From the NCBI GenBank assembly GCA_016719295.1, contig JADKAF010000001.1:2604001-2668000 (forward strand): 64,000 bases of DNA, read 5' to 3'. The position numbers were made by a program, and so were the translations under genes. The stretch comes from Planctomycetota bacterium. Lineage in GTDB: Bacteria > Planctomycetota > UBA1135 > JADKAF01. Below the pieces are notes generated by a model that was not told the origin of the DNA, did not search any database, and saw nothing but the letters and a program-made list of their open reading frames with translations. Shown here piece after piece: positions 54,661 through 63,177 of this stretch; position 1 is the stretch's first letter; each line of letters begins with the position of its first letter.

Positions 54661-55399
54661 GGAGCGCGGGATTTGCCTGCGCTCCCGAGAGAGACGAGCG
54701 GCTCTGCCGGCGTCTCCCCCGCCGCGCGTGGACTTCGGAAGTGGCAGACCGAGGCCTCTCGGCCGGCGACAACGACTCGGCGACCATCCGCGACGAAATC
54801 GCGGACCGCGCGATCGCAATCCTCTCGGCGAGGGAGTCCTTTCAGCGGGGCCCTGCTTCTCGGCGGGGTCGGATCACGCGGCCCGTCAGCTTCCAGGAGC
54901 CCGAGTTCTCGCTCGGAGCCTGCGAAGCGCAGAGACCAAAAGCCGCCGCGGCCAAAAGGCGCCGATTCAGGAGGACGTAGCACCCTAGCTGCGCTTCGAT
55001 GATGCGCGGCGGCTCGCCCTGAGAACCAAGAAAGCTCGCACCCGAGGAAGGGCTGCGAGCTTCTTCGATCCCTGAGCCCCTCTTCGACCCCAGAGCCCAT
55101 CTTCGATCCCAGAGCCACGCTGAGCCCGGGACTGCGAAGCGAAAAAGCCGCGACCGCCAACCCCGCCGACCAGTGGGTTGTGAAGGGGGGTGATCCAAAA
55201 GCCTTGAGTTTTGGAGCGGTTGACGAGGCCGGCGGCCGCGCTTGTTCGTTCGCGTGTTCGAGAAGGAGCGGGCGCTTCGAGGGGAGGCGCCTAGCACCTC
55301 GACCACCCGAGCACGTGGCTTTCGTTCGGGGTGGACCCGAACCACAAGCCCTTGTATTCGGTCGGCAGGCTACCACAAGGAATTGCCCTGAAAACCGAA
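54661..55399. other. Repeat-rich non-coding spacer
   Basis: No supported gene is found in about 740 bases. It contains a hairpin (AAGCTCGCA at 55032-55040 with TGCGAGCTT at 55054-55062), a 19-base tandem array, and two diverged copies of a CTGCGAAGCG...AAAAGCCGC block (near 54918 and 55130). Frames on both strands are shadows. It resembles a repeat-derived intergenic region. Confidence 0.5.
55063..55119. repeat. Tandem repeat, three 19-base units
   Basis: Three units (55063-55081, 55082-55100, 55101-55119) share CTTCGAYCCCWGAGCC. They directly follow the 3' arm of the hairpin at 55032-55062. Confidence 0.85.
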
Positions 55400-57178
55400 A
55401 TGTCGGAAATGAGCCGAGCCTCGGATCGCCCGCCTCGGGCGTTCCCGGAGTGGCTCTGGTTCGTCGCCGCCCTGCTCTGGATCGCGGCCGCCCCGACGCA
55501 TCCCGACAGCTGGTCCGACGCGTCGCGGCTCGCGACCGTGGAGAGCCTGCTCCACCGCGGCACGTTCAGGATCGACGAGAGCCCGTGGGTCGCCGTCGGC
55601 GATCGCATCCTGCTGCCGGATGGCTTCCGTTCCCATCAGCCGCCGTTCTTCTCCGTCCTCGCCGTACCGATCTCTTTCTGCATCGAGGCCCTCGGCTGGC
55701 AGCTCGCGCCCGAGAGTGTCGCAGCGCACTACCTCGGGCTCGTGGCGCTCCTGGTCGCGCTCCCCTTCGCGCTCTTCGTCCGCGCACTCGACCGCGAGCT
55801 CGCCTCCTCTCGCTCGCCCCATCGGTGGGTCGCGCCCGCGCTGCTCTGCGCCTCCTTCGCGACACCGTACGCGCTGGTCCTCAATCACCACCTGCCCGCG
55901 GCTACCTGCGCGGGCATCGGCTTGCTCGCATTGCGACGCGGAGAAGCGGCGTGGCGGGTCGGGCTCTGGCTCGGCGTGGCCGCAGCTCTCGACCTGCCGG
56001 CGATCGGATTCGCGCTCGCCGCGTTCGCGCTGGCGCCAGAGAGCGGCTCGCGGCTCCGCTGGACGCTCGGCTGCGCTGCCGGCGCCGCTCCTGCGCTTGC
56101 TGCAGCGGGCCTCCTCCAGCTCCTCTCGACGGGTGAGCTCGCTCCGGGCGGGCTGCGCAGCGACGCGTTCGCCTGGCCGAACAGCTCCTTCCTCTTCGAG
56201 CCGCTGACGGGCCAGCTCCCCGCCCGCAGCGCCGCGGCGACGTGGATCTACGTCCTCCGCGGCACCGTGTGGAACTACGGGCTCTTCGCCTATCACCCTT
56301 GGCTCCTGCTCGCCGCCGGAGGAACGCTCTGGTCGGCGCGCGGCCGCGGCTCCACTCGCGCATCCGCCCGCGCCGCGTTGGCCGGCGGTCTGGCGGTGCT
56401 GCTGCTCTACGGTCTCTTCTCGGAGAACCAGGGCGGCTCGTGCTTCGGCGTGCGCTGGCTCGTGCTCCTCGTGCCGGCGCTCGCGCTGCACACCGATCGC
56501 TGTCCGCTCCTCTTCCGCGGGCGCGCCGCGCGACTGGCGCTCGCCCTCCTCCTGCTGTGGTCGGCGTTCTTCGCCGCCGTCGGAGCGGTGGCGCCGTTCT
56601 CTCGCTGGAACCCCTTCGCTCGCCACGGCGACGAGGCCGCCGCCGATCGCGAGGCCGGCCGCTCGGTGCTGAGCGCGCTCGTGCACGAAGCGTTGCGCGT
56701 GCGCGCGCTCGGGCCGCGCTTCGACGAGAGCTATCTGCGCCGCGAGTACGTCTTCGGTCTCGAGCGCCGCGCGCGGAACCTCGAACGCGCTGGGGATCTC
56801 CTCGCGGCGCAGAAGCTCGGCGAGCGCCTGGCCTCGGCCGCACCGGAAGATCGCAGCTCCCGCGGGCGCGTCGCGCTCGCCGAAGCGCGCCTGCGCGCTC
56901 GCGGCGGCGATCCGGCCGCTGCGCTGCGCGCCGCGAAGCGCGGGCTCGAGCTCCGGCCCGGCGAGCCGGCTCTGCTGCTCCTCGCGGTCGAGCTCGCGCT
57001 GCTCGACCTCGACTGGCGCGCGGGCTGCGCCACGGAGATCCGCGCGCTGGCACGCCTCGTCGCCGACGAGGTCGCGGAGCCGGAGCCGGGCTGGCGCGAG
57101 CGCGCCCGCGCGCTGCTCGAGCGCGGCAAGACGTCGCGTTCCGGGTTCCCGAGGTTACCGAGCGGTGACGACCGCTAG
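55400..57178 (+). CDS. Polytopic membrane protein with TPR-like C-terminus
   Basis: A 592-residue protein with roughly 10 hydrophobic segments in the first 400 residues, and a soluble helical C-terminal part from about 440 (AGDLLAAQKLGERLASAAPE; DPAALRAAKRGLELRPGEPA) with TPR spacing. The membrane part has SWSDASRLATVESLLHRGTF and HQPPFFSVLA, like PMT/GT39-type glycosyltransferases and related proteins, but no catalytic DE motif is clear. ATG at 55400 (MSEMSRASDR) is chosen, and ATG at 55409 is an alternative. Function unknown. Confidence 0.75.
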   Translation: MSEMSRASDRPPRAFPEWLWFVAALLWIAAAPTHPDSWSDASRLATVESLLHRGTFRIDESPWVAVGDRILLPDGFRSHQPPFFSVLAVPISFCIEALGWQLAPESVAAHYLGLVALLVALPFALFVRALDRELASSRSPHRWVAPALLCASFATPYALVLNHHLPAATCAGIGLLALRRGEAAWRVGLWLGVAAALDLPAIGFALAAFALAPESGSRLRWTLGCAAGAAPALAAAGLLQLLSTGELAPGGLRSDAFAWPNSSFLFEPLTGQLPARSAAATWIYVLRGTVWNYGLFAYHPWLLLAAGGTLWSARGRGSTRASARAALAGGLAVLLLYGLFSENQGGSCFGVRWLVLLVPALALHTDRCPLLFRGRAARLALALLLLWSAFFAAVGAVAPFSRWNPFARHGDEAAADREAGRSVLSALVHEALRVRALGPRFDESYLRREYVFGLERRARNLERAGDLLAAQKLGERLASAAPEDRSSRGRVALAEARLRARGGDPAAALRAAKRGLELRPGEPALLLLAVELALLDLDWRAGCATEIRALARLVADEVAEPEPGWRERARALLERGKTSRSGFPRLPSGDDR

Positions 57179-57216
57179 ATGGGAGCGCCCGCCGCTCGAA
57201 TCCTGAGGACCCTGCG

Positions 57217-57387
57217 ATGAACGCCTCGACGAACGACGCCGAGCGCCCTCGTTCTTGCCTACCCGGTTCCCTTCCTCGACGCAGCGACCGAAAGCCCCTG
57301 CTCTGGCGTCTCCTCGCGAAGCGCAAGAGCCGCGCCTTGCTGCGACCGGAGCGCCGGCGTCCGCGCTCGCGCGCGCCGCTCTGCTGA
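57217..57387 (+). CDS. Candidate 56-residue basic small protein
   Basis: ATG at 57217 has GAGG eight bases upstream, then 56 codons to TGA at 57385. The product is MNASTNDAERPRSCLPGSLP then an Arg/Lys/Leu-rich half (RKPLLWRLLAKRKSRALLRP; ERRRPRSRAPLC). It may be a real small basic protein or chance. The open gap of about 250 bases with an ordered ribosome site is the only support. Confidence 0.3.
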   Translation: MNASTNDAERPRSCLPGSLPRRSDRKPLLWRLLAKRKSRALLRPERRRPRSRAPLC

Positions 57388-57413
57388 GCGCGGCGCCCCC
57401 GAGGAATCTGCGC

Positions 57414-57419
57414 TAGACT
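57414..57419 (+). promoter_or_regulatory. Likely -10 (TAGACT) giving a leaderless CYTH-gene transcript
   Basis: TAGACT ends nine bases before the ATG at 57429 with no Shine-Dalgarno between. Confidence 0.45.
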
Positions 57420-57428
57420 CGCGCGGCC

Positions 57429-57971
57429 ATGAGCCGCGAAGTCGAGATCAAGTTCCGCCTGCGCTCGCGCGAGCCGATGCTCGAGCGATTGCGCGCGATC
57501 GGCGCCACTTACCACGGCACCGAGCTCGAGCGAAACTCGATCTACGATCGCCCGGACGGCTCGCTCGCTCGTGCCGGCGAAGCCTTGCGCGTGCGCAGCA
57601 CGCAGGCGCTCGACGATGCCGCGCGCTCGCGCGCGACCTTGACGTGGAAGGGACCCCGGCGTCCCGGTCCGCTGAAGGATCGCGAGGAGCGCGAAAGCGA
57701 GGTCGGCACGCCCGACGAAGTGCGCGCGATCCTGCGCGCTGTCGGCTTCGCCCCGCAGATCGAGTTCGAGAAGCGCCGCAGCACGTGGCGATGGGAAGCC
57801 GCGGAGATCGCTCTCGACGAGGTCGAAGGGCTCGGCAGCTTCCTCGAGATCGAAGCCGCTCCCCCGATGATCGATCGAGCGATGGAAGCCCTCGGCCTGC
57901 GCGACGGGACGCTCGACGTGGAGCTCGAGGAGCGCTCCTACCCCGAGCTCGTCCGCGCGTCGCGCGCCTGA
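57429..57971 (+). CDS. CYTH-domain protein (adenylate cyclase class IV/thiamine-triphosphatase type)
   Basis: A 180-residue protein. The opening EVEIKFRL is the ExExK signature of the triphosphate tunnel fold. Further residues follow in order: YDRPDGSLARAGEALRVR, ATLTWKGPRR, REERESEVGTPDEV and FEKRRSTWRWEAAEIALDEV then GLGSFLEIE. It resembles the small bacterial CyaB-like proteins. Actual substrate (ATP, thiamine triphosphate or inorganic triphosphate) is not shown. It is convergent with the M28 gene. Confidence 0.88.
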   Translation: MSREVEIKFRLRSREPMLERLRAIGATYHGTELERNSIYDRPDGSLARAGEALRVRSTQALDDAARSRATLTWKGPRRPGPLKDREERESEVGTPDEVRAILRAVGFAPQIEFEKRRSTWRWEAAEIALDEVEGLGSFLEIEAAPPMIDRAMEALGLRDGTLDVELEERSYPELVRASRA

Positions 57972-57993
57972 GCGCGCGACGCGCGGGGCACGC

Positions 57994-59565
57994 TCAGCGC
58001 TGCTCCGGCTTCCAGAGGTCCTTCGCCGGGCGCTCGTCCCGGTTCAAGAACTCGTAACCCGCGCGCGCAACGAGGCGCAGGATGCTCTGCATCTTGCCGT
58101 AGAGGATGCGATCGGGGTGATCGCTCTGGCGGTGGTAGTCGCCGTGCTCGCCGGTGCAGAAGAAGACGATCGGCACGCCCTTCTGCGCGTACATGTAGTG
58201 GTCGCTGCGGAAGTAGTACTGCTTCGGATCCTCGCCATCCAGGCGCAGCTTCTCGCCGAGCGCATCCCCGTTGAACTGCCGGATGACGTCGTCCAGCGCC
58301 GAGGAGATCTTGCGCGCGCCGACCAGATAGCAGTGGTTCGCGTTGGCGGTCTCGTCGGCGTCGTTGCGCCCGATCATGTCGATGTTGAACAAGCAGGCGA
58401 TGTCGTCGAGCGGGATCCACGGTGCCTTCGTGGTGAGGTACTCAGCGCCGACCAGGCCCTTCTCTTCGCCGCAGTGCCAGATCAGCGCGATGGAGCGCCG
58501 CCGCTGATCCAAGCGCGCGAAAGCCTCCGCGAGCACGAGGAGCGAGACCGTCCCCGTGCCATCGTCGTCGGCGCCGTTGAAGATGGCGTCACCGCTGGCC
58601 CCTTCGCGCTGCCCGACGTGGTCGTAGTGCGCGCTGAAGACCACGTACTCCTTGGCGAGCTTCGGATCCTTGCCGGGCAGCACGCCGATCACGTTCTGCG
58701 TGGTGGTCGTGCGCGCCGCGGCTTGCGTGCGCAGCGCGACGCGCGCGCCGAGCGCGCGCGAGGCCGGCGTCTTGCTCTGCTTGAACGCCTCGAGATCGAT
58801 ACCCAACACCTTCTGGATGGCGGCGAGACCATCCTCGCGGATCTCGACGATCGGGCTCGGCGCGGACGTTCCGCCCTTGAAGGCGAACTGATACGGAACG
58901 CCGCCGCGACGCCCCTGCGCGCGCGCCTTCAACGTGGTGAGCTCGAGCACCGCCTTCGCGCCGAGCTCGAGCGCGCGGTCGGTGTTCTTCGCGCGCACGG
59001 TGATCATGCGTCCGCCCTTCTCGTGCTCGCGGCGGAAGAGCGTGTCGGACACGCCCGCGGGGCGATCGCGCAGCACGACCGCGATCTTGTCCTTCACCTC
59101 GACTCCGGCGAAGTCGTCCCAGGAGCCATCGTTCGCTTGGAGTCCGAAGCCGGCGAAGACCAGCTCGCCCTCCAAGGCCGAGAGCCGCCCGCTCCACTCC
59201 TGATCGAAGGCCAGCTCCGCCTTGCGATCGCCGCATTCGATCGCGAGCACCGCGGCGGGATCGTCTTCCCAGCCGACCATCTCGAGCGGCTGGAAGTACG
59301 AGGACTGCCCCGGCGCCGGCACGAAGCCGAGGCGCTTCAGATGCGCCGCGAGATACTGGGCGGCGAGGTCGAGCCCCTTCGACGGCGTGTCGCGCCCACC
59401 CAGCGTGTCCGACGCGATGTAGTAGAGATGGCCCTTCAGCAGCTCGGGGTCGATGAGCTCGAGCATCCGCTGCACGTCGCCCGAAGGCGCGGGTGCCTGG
59501 GCGCAGAGCGGGGCCGTGGCGAAGGCGAGAGCGAGAGTGAGAGCGGAGAGATGGCGAGCGCGCAC
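57994..59565 (-). CDS. Secreted M28-family zinc peptidase with PA-like insert
   Basis: A 523-residue protein with a signal peptide (RARHLSALTLALAFATAPLC, then AQA). The M28 domain has the zinc ligands in order: VVFSAHYDHVG, GADDDGTG, HCGEEKGLVGAEYL with catalytic Glu, FNIDMIGRN and FRSDHYMYAQKGVP. Between about 150 and 290 lies a PA-like protease-associated domain (ALEGELVFAGFGLQA; VEVKDKIAVVLRDRPAG). It is an aminopeptidase that trims peptides outside the cytoplasm. The GTG start has AGGAGG four bases upstream. Transcription on the minus strand likely starts near a TACAAT hexamer at 59598-59603. Confidence 0.88.
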   Translation of the reverse strand: MRARHLSALTLALAFATAPLCAQAPAPSGDVQRMLELIDPELLKGHLYYIASDTLGGRDTPSKGLDLAAQYLAAHLKRLGFVPAPGQSSYFQPLEMVGWEDDPAAVLAIECGDRKAELAFDQEWSGRLSALEGELVFAGFGLQANDGSWDDFAGVEVKDKIAVVLRDRPAGVSDTLFRREHEKGGRMITVRAKNTDRALELGAKAVLELTTLKARAQGRRGGVPYQFAFKGGTSAPSPIVEIREDGLAAIQKVLGIDLEAFKQSKTPASRALGARVALRTQAAARTTTTQNVIGVLPGKDPKLAKEYVVFSAHYDHVGQREGASGDAIFNGADDDGTGTVSLLVLAEAFARLDQRRRSIALIWHCGEEKGLVGAEYLTTKAPWIPLDDIACLFNIDMIGRNDADETANANHCYLVGARKISSALDDVIRQFNGDALGEKLRLDGEDPKQYYFRSDHYMYAQKGVPIVFFCTGEHGDYHRQSDHPDRILYGKMQSILRLVARAGYEFLNRDERPAKDLWKPEQR

Positions 59566-59597
59566 GCGACCTCCTCGGGTCGTGGGAACGGGGTCGG

Positions 59598-59603
59598 ATT
59601 GTA
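59598..59603 (-). promoter_or_regulatory. Possible -10 (TACAAT) of the M28 peptidase gene
   Basis: TACAAT lies 33 bases before the GTG start at 59565. No -35 is visible at 16-18 bases. Confidence 0.45.
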
Positions 59604-59723
59604 CGTCGCTCGACGCGCGTCCGCTGATGCGAGCTTCTCGGCGAAGAGCGCGCGTTGCCCCGGCGAGGTCGCCCGTGCTAACACGCCCTCTCCGCGCCGA
59701 CGCTCGCCGACGCACCTCCGCCC

Positions 59724-62627
59724 ATGCGCCCCTCCCCCCGTTTCCTCGCGTCGTCCATCGCCCTAGCGCTGCTCGCGCTGGGCGATCGCGCGGCCGCGCA
59801 GACACCGCAGGCGGCGCGGGAAGCGCTCGAGCACGCCTGGGCACCGCTGGGCGAGGAGGTGCGCGAGCGTCTCGACGCCCCCATCCTGCGCGGGCCGTTC
59901 CGCCCCGCGCGACTCGGCGACGAGCCGGTCGTCCTGTGCGCGCTGGGCGACGGCCCCGACCTCCCTCCCGAGCCGCTGCCCGGCGCGCCCTTTCGGCTGA
60001 AGGTGCAGAGCGTGGCCTTCGATGGCCTGCACGACGTACCCGGGCTCGAGGATCTGCGGGTGCCGAGCGGCCCCTTCCCCGCGCTGCATCGCGCGCTCGG
60101 CGCGACGCTCTGCGCGAGCTCGGCGCATCTGCTCTGGGTCGATCCGGAGCGCGTGCGCGTGCTCGACGCTCCTTGGGGTCGCGCCTCGCGCGCGCCAGAG
60201 CTCCTCGGCGACGAGCAGCTCGTGCTCGCCCTCGCCCCCGACGGCTCGCTCTGGAAGCTGCACCCCGAGCTCCCGCCGCGAGCGCTGCTCCCGCGTGGCG
60301 CATCGCGCGCGCTCCACGCCGCTTACGCCGGTGCCGGCCGCCTCCTCTGGATCGACGAGCTCGGCTGGATGAACGAGCTCGCGTTGGCGGGCGATACGGT
60401 CCCCGAGCTGAAGGAGGTGCGCGCGCTCGCCTTCGAGCCCGCAAGCGTACGCGGCTTCGTCGCCGCAGGGCGCGACGCCTTCGTCGCTCTCGACGGAGGG
60501 CGCTTGCTCTGGCTCCGCGACGGCGAGCCGGTCGCAGCCGAGAGCGCGCTGCCGTGGCCCGAGGTCGATCCGGTCGCGCTGGAGGCGCGCGCGGAAGGTG
60601 AGCTCGAGCTCGCCGATCGCTGTGGCTGGATATCGCGCGTTCGTGCGGAGTCCTCGCCGACTCCGCGCGTCGCGTGGAGCGATGGTTTCGTGCGCGGCTG
60701 GACGCGGACGCTGCGCGCCGTCGCGTTTCCCGGGGGCTGGCTGCTCCAGCGCGAGGAAGCCCTGATCGCCGTGCGCGGAGGCCGCGCGGTCGAGCTGCGC
60801 TCGGGAGCGCTGCCCTTCGGCCTCTCACGTCCCGGATCGAGCGCACGCCATCTGCCTTGGAACGCGCTGCCCGAGTGGATCCTGCCGCGGACGATCCGCG
60901 GCGTCTCGGACGGAAGCGCGGGCCTCTGGATCCTCACCAGCTCCTCGATCGACCTCTTCGCGCCGGGCACGGAGCGCATCCTCTCGCGCACGACGCTCGG
61001 ATCGTCCGCGCGGAGCCGCGCCTGGCAGGACGAGCCGCTCGCCGGCTTCGCCGGCGGCCTCGTCTTCGAGAGCACCGATGGCGGCGCGACCGAGTACTTC
61101 CTACGCGCGCCGGCCGATCGCGAGCTCGTGCAGCTGCGCGTGTCATCGAACGGCTCGAGCGAGCTGCAGCGCTTCGAGCCGGGCCCGAGCTTCCCACCGC
61201 CGCCCTACGGCGGCGTCGCGCTCGATCGCGCGGGCGATCTGCTGATCGCGTCCCGGCGCGGGCTGTGGTGGAAGCGGCGCGATGCGCCGGGCTTCGAGCG
61301 GGTGCGCGCCGCGGGCCTCGATGCGCTGGCGCGCTGCGCGGATGTCGTGCCGGCTCCCGACGGAGGCTTCGTCGTGCTGGTCGACGGCCGGGCGCTCGCC
61401 TGGAGCGGCGCGCGCTCGCGCTTCGAGCACTGGGCGCCGGAGCTCGCGCTGCGCGCGCTCGGGCGCTCGGCGGACGGCGGCGTCAGCGCCTCCGACGGCC
61501 ATCGGCTGTACGACCTGTCGCCCGCGGGCGCACGGGCGTGGCCGTGCCCGCCCACGCCGCGAGATGCCGAGGTGCGCGCCTTCGCGCGCACGGCGAACGA
61601 GCGCGGACCGTTCTACGTCCTCGACCGCGAGAACCGCGTGTGGCGCTCCGAAGGCTCGCGCTGGCACGCGCTCGAAGTGCGCGAGCCGCTCTCCGATGCG
61701 AGCGGCTTCACCGCGACACGGGAGGGCGGGCTCTTCCTGCACCTCGACGCGTCGCTCTGGCGTTTGGAGGAGCCCGCGGGCCCGCGCCGCGCGCTCGAAT
61801 ATCGCGTCGCGCTCGCGCGCTGGATCGACCAGCGCGGTCTGCGGAACCTCAACTTCGCCTTCGGCGCGCTACTGCTCGCCGTGCTCGTCTTCGCCGCCCT
61901 CGGCGGCTTCCTGCTGCCGAAGGGCCCGATCCCGATCGCGCGCGCGCCGCTCCGCCCGTGGCGCCTCGCGGATGCAGCCCTCGTGCTGGCGCTCTTCCTC
62001 GGCGGTCAGCACGCGATCGATCTCGCGCTGCGCGCGCTCGACCTCGAGGGCTACCCCGTGCTGCGCGCCTCGCTGCGTTTCAGCGTCCCCGGTCTCGCGG
62101 CCGTGGCGGCGATGCTCGTCCTGCTGCGCCGACGCTACGAGCGCGGGCTCGAATCGATCGGCGTGCCGCACGTCTCGACGGCCGTCGCGGTGCAGCAGCT
62201 CCTCGTCGGCGCGCTGATGGTCGTCCCCGTCGCGATCATCGCCGCCGGCCTCGCCGGTTGGCTCGGCCGCGTCGGCGCGCCGCCCGAGCTCCTCGTGCAA
62301 GAGCTGCGCCCGCTGATCCCCATCGGCGACCTCGAGCGCTTCGGCGTCTTCCTCTGCATGGCGGTGATCGCGCCGCTCGTGGAGGAGCTGCTCTTCCGCG
62401 GCTTCGTGCAGGAGGTCTGCGTGCAGCGCTTCGGCGCGCCGCTCGGGATCCTCGCGACGGCGGCGCTCTTCGCGGCGCTCCATCCCGCGGGCGGCTACGC
62501 GCCGCTGCTCGTGCTCGCGCTGGCCCTGGGCTGCGCTCGCCAGGCCACTGGCTCGCTGCACGTCTGCATCGGTCTCCATCTCGCGCAGAACTTCGTCCCC
62601 GCGCTCGCCACCGCCGTCGGAAGCTGA
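59724..62627 (+). CDS. Secreted propeller-like domain fused to CPBP intramembrane protease
   Basis: A 967-residue protein with a signal peptide (PRFLASSIALALLALGDRAAA). A long extracytoplasmic region up to about residue 700 follows, made of repeated beta-rich strands like a beta-propeller (ADGGVSASDGHRLYDLSPAG; LWILTSSSIDLFAPGTERIL). About eight membrane helices follow. The C-terminal part has the CPBP/ABI motif set: APLVEELLFRGFVQEV, then ATAALFAALHPAG and CIGLHLAQNFVPA. CPBP proteins include CAAX-type proteases and immunity proteins. The fusion to a large exposed sensor-like domain is unusual. It is followed by the flavin-reductase-like gene. Confidence 0.7.
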   Translation: MRPSPRFLASSIALALLALGDRAAAQTPQAAREALEHAWAPLGEEVRERLDAPILRGPFRPARLGDEPVVLCALGDGPDLPPEPLPGAPFRLKVQSVAFDGLHDVPGLEDLRVPSGPFPALHRALGATLCASSAHLLWVDPERVRVLDAPWGRASRAPELLGDEQLVLALAPDGSLWKLHPELPPRALLPRGASRALHAAYAGAGRLLWIDELGWMNELALAGDTVPELKEVRALAFEPASVRGFVAAGRDAFVALDGGRLLWLRDGEPVAAESALPWPEVDPVALEARAEGELELADRCGWISRVRAESSPTPRVAWSDGFVRGWTRTLRAVAFPGGWLLQREEALIAVRGGRAVELRSGALPFGLSRPGSSARHLPWNALPEWILPRTIRGVSDGSAGLWILTSSSIDLFAPGTERILSRTTLGSSARSRAWQDEPLAGFAGGLVFESTDGGATEYFLRAPADRELVQLRVSSNGSSELQRFEPGPSFPPPPYGGVALDRAGDLLIASRRGLWWKRRDAPGFERVRAAGLDALARCADVVPAPDGGFVVLVDGRALAWSGARSRFEHWAPELALRALGRSADGGVSASDGHRLYDLSPAGARAWPCPPTPRDAEVRAFARTANERGPFYVLDRENRVWRSEGSRWHALEVREPLSDASGFTATREGGLFLHLDASLWRLEEPAGPRRALEYRVALARWIDQRGLRNLNFAFGALLLAVLVFAALGGFLLPKGPIPIARAPLRPWRLADAALVLALFLGGQHAIDLALRALDLEGYPVLRASLRFSVPGLAAVAAMLVLLRRRYERGLESIGVPHVSTAVAVQQLLVGALMVVPVAIIAAGLAGWLGRVGAPPELLVQELRPLIPIGDLERFGVFLCMAVIAPLVEELLFRGFVQEVCVQRFGAPLGILATAALFAALHPAGGYAPLLVLALALGCARQATGSLHVCIGLHLAQNFVPALATAVGS

Positions 62628-62686
62628 CGCGCGCTCGCGCAGCCGCTATGTTCTCGCGCCTCCCCGCTCACGGAGCTCGCGCCCGC

Positions 62687-63163
62687 ATGGACCTCGAAGC
62701 GAAGAAGAGCGCCCTGCGCTCGATGCCCCACGGCATCTACGTCGTCACGCTGCGCCGCGGCGAGGAACGCTGCGCCTTCACGGCGACCTGGGTCACGCAG
62801 ACGTCCTTCGAGCCGCCGCTGCTGGCGATGGCCGTGCGCTCCGATTCGTACGCGCGCAGCTTCTGCCAGCCGGGGACCGCGCTCGCCCTGCACTGGCTCG
62901 ACAAGCAGCAGAAGAGCTTCGCGCAGACCTTCTTCAAGCCTCCGACGGTCGAAGGGCAGAGCTTCGGCCCCTACTCGTTCCAGGACGGAGTGCACGGCGC
63001 GCCGATCCTGGACGGGGTGCTCGCGCACGTCGAGGGCATCGTCCGCACCGTCGTCGAGGTCGGCGATCACCATCCGGTGCTCTTCGAGGTCGTCGACGCG
63101 AAGATCCACCGCCTCGGCGACGCGCTCGTGCTCGCCGATACGGGCTGGAAGTACGGCGGCTGA
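62687..63163 (+). CDS. Flavin-reductase-like (FMN-binding split barrel) protein
   Basis: A 158-residue protein of the flavin-reductase domain family. It opens with SALRSMPHGIYVVTLRRGEE and has CAFTATWVTQTSFEPPLLAM then AMAVRSDSYARSF, the FMN-contact strands, and later GAPILDGVLAHVEGIV and GDHHPVLFEVVDAKIHR. It may supply reduced flavin or be a small oxidoreductase. ATG at 62648 would add 13 residues (FSRLPAHGARAR). The ATG at 62687 fits domain length and has GGAG 12 bases before it. It stands alone. Confidence 0.8.
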   Translation: MDLEAKKSALRSMPHGIYVVTLRRGEERCAFTATWVTQTSFEPPLLAMAVRSDSYARSFCQPGTALALHWLDKQQKSFAQTFFKPPTVEGQSFGPYSFQDGVHGAPILDGVLAHVEGIVRTVVEVGDHHPVLFEVVDAKIHRLGDALVLADTGWKYGG

Positions 63164-63177
63164 GCCCGACGGGCGCC

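Noticed and set aside
54576..55376. Minus-strand frame in the repeat spacer
   Set aside because: It translates the tandem repeats and has no family signal or ribosome site.
55250..55400. tRNA-like patterns (TTCG loops, D-arm-like GGTGGTCGAGG)
   Set aside because: No full cloverleaf with acceptor stem could be built on either strand.
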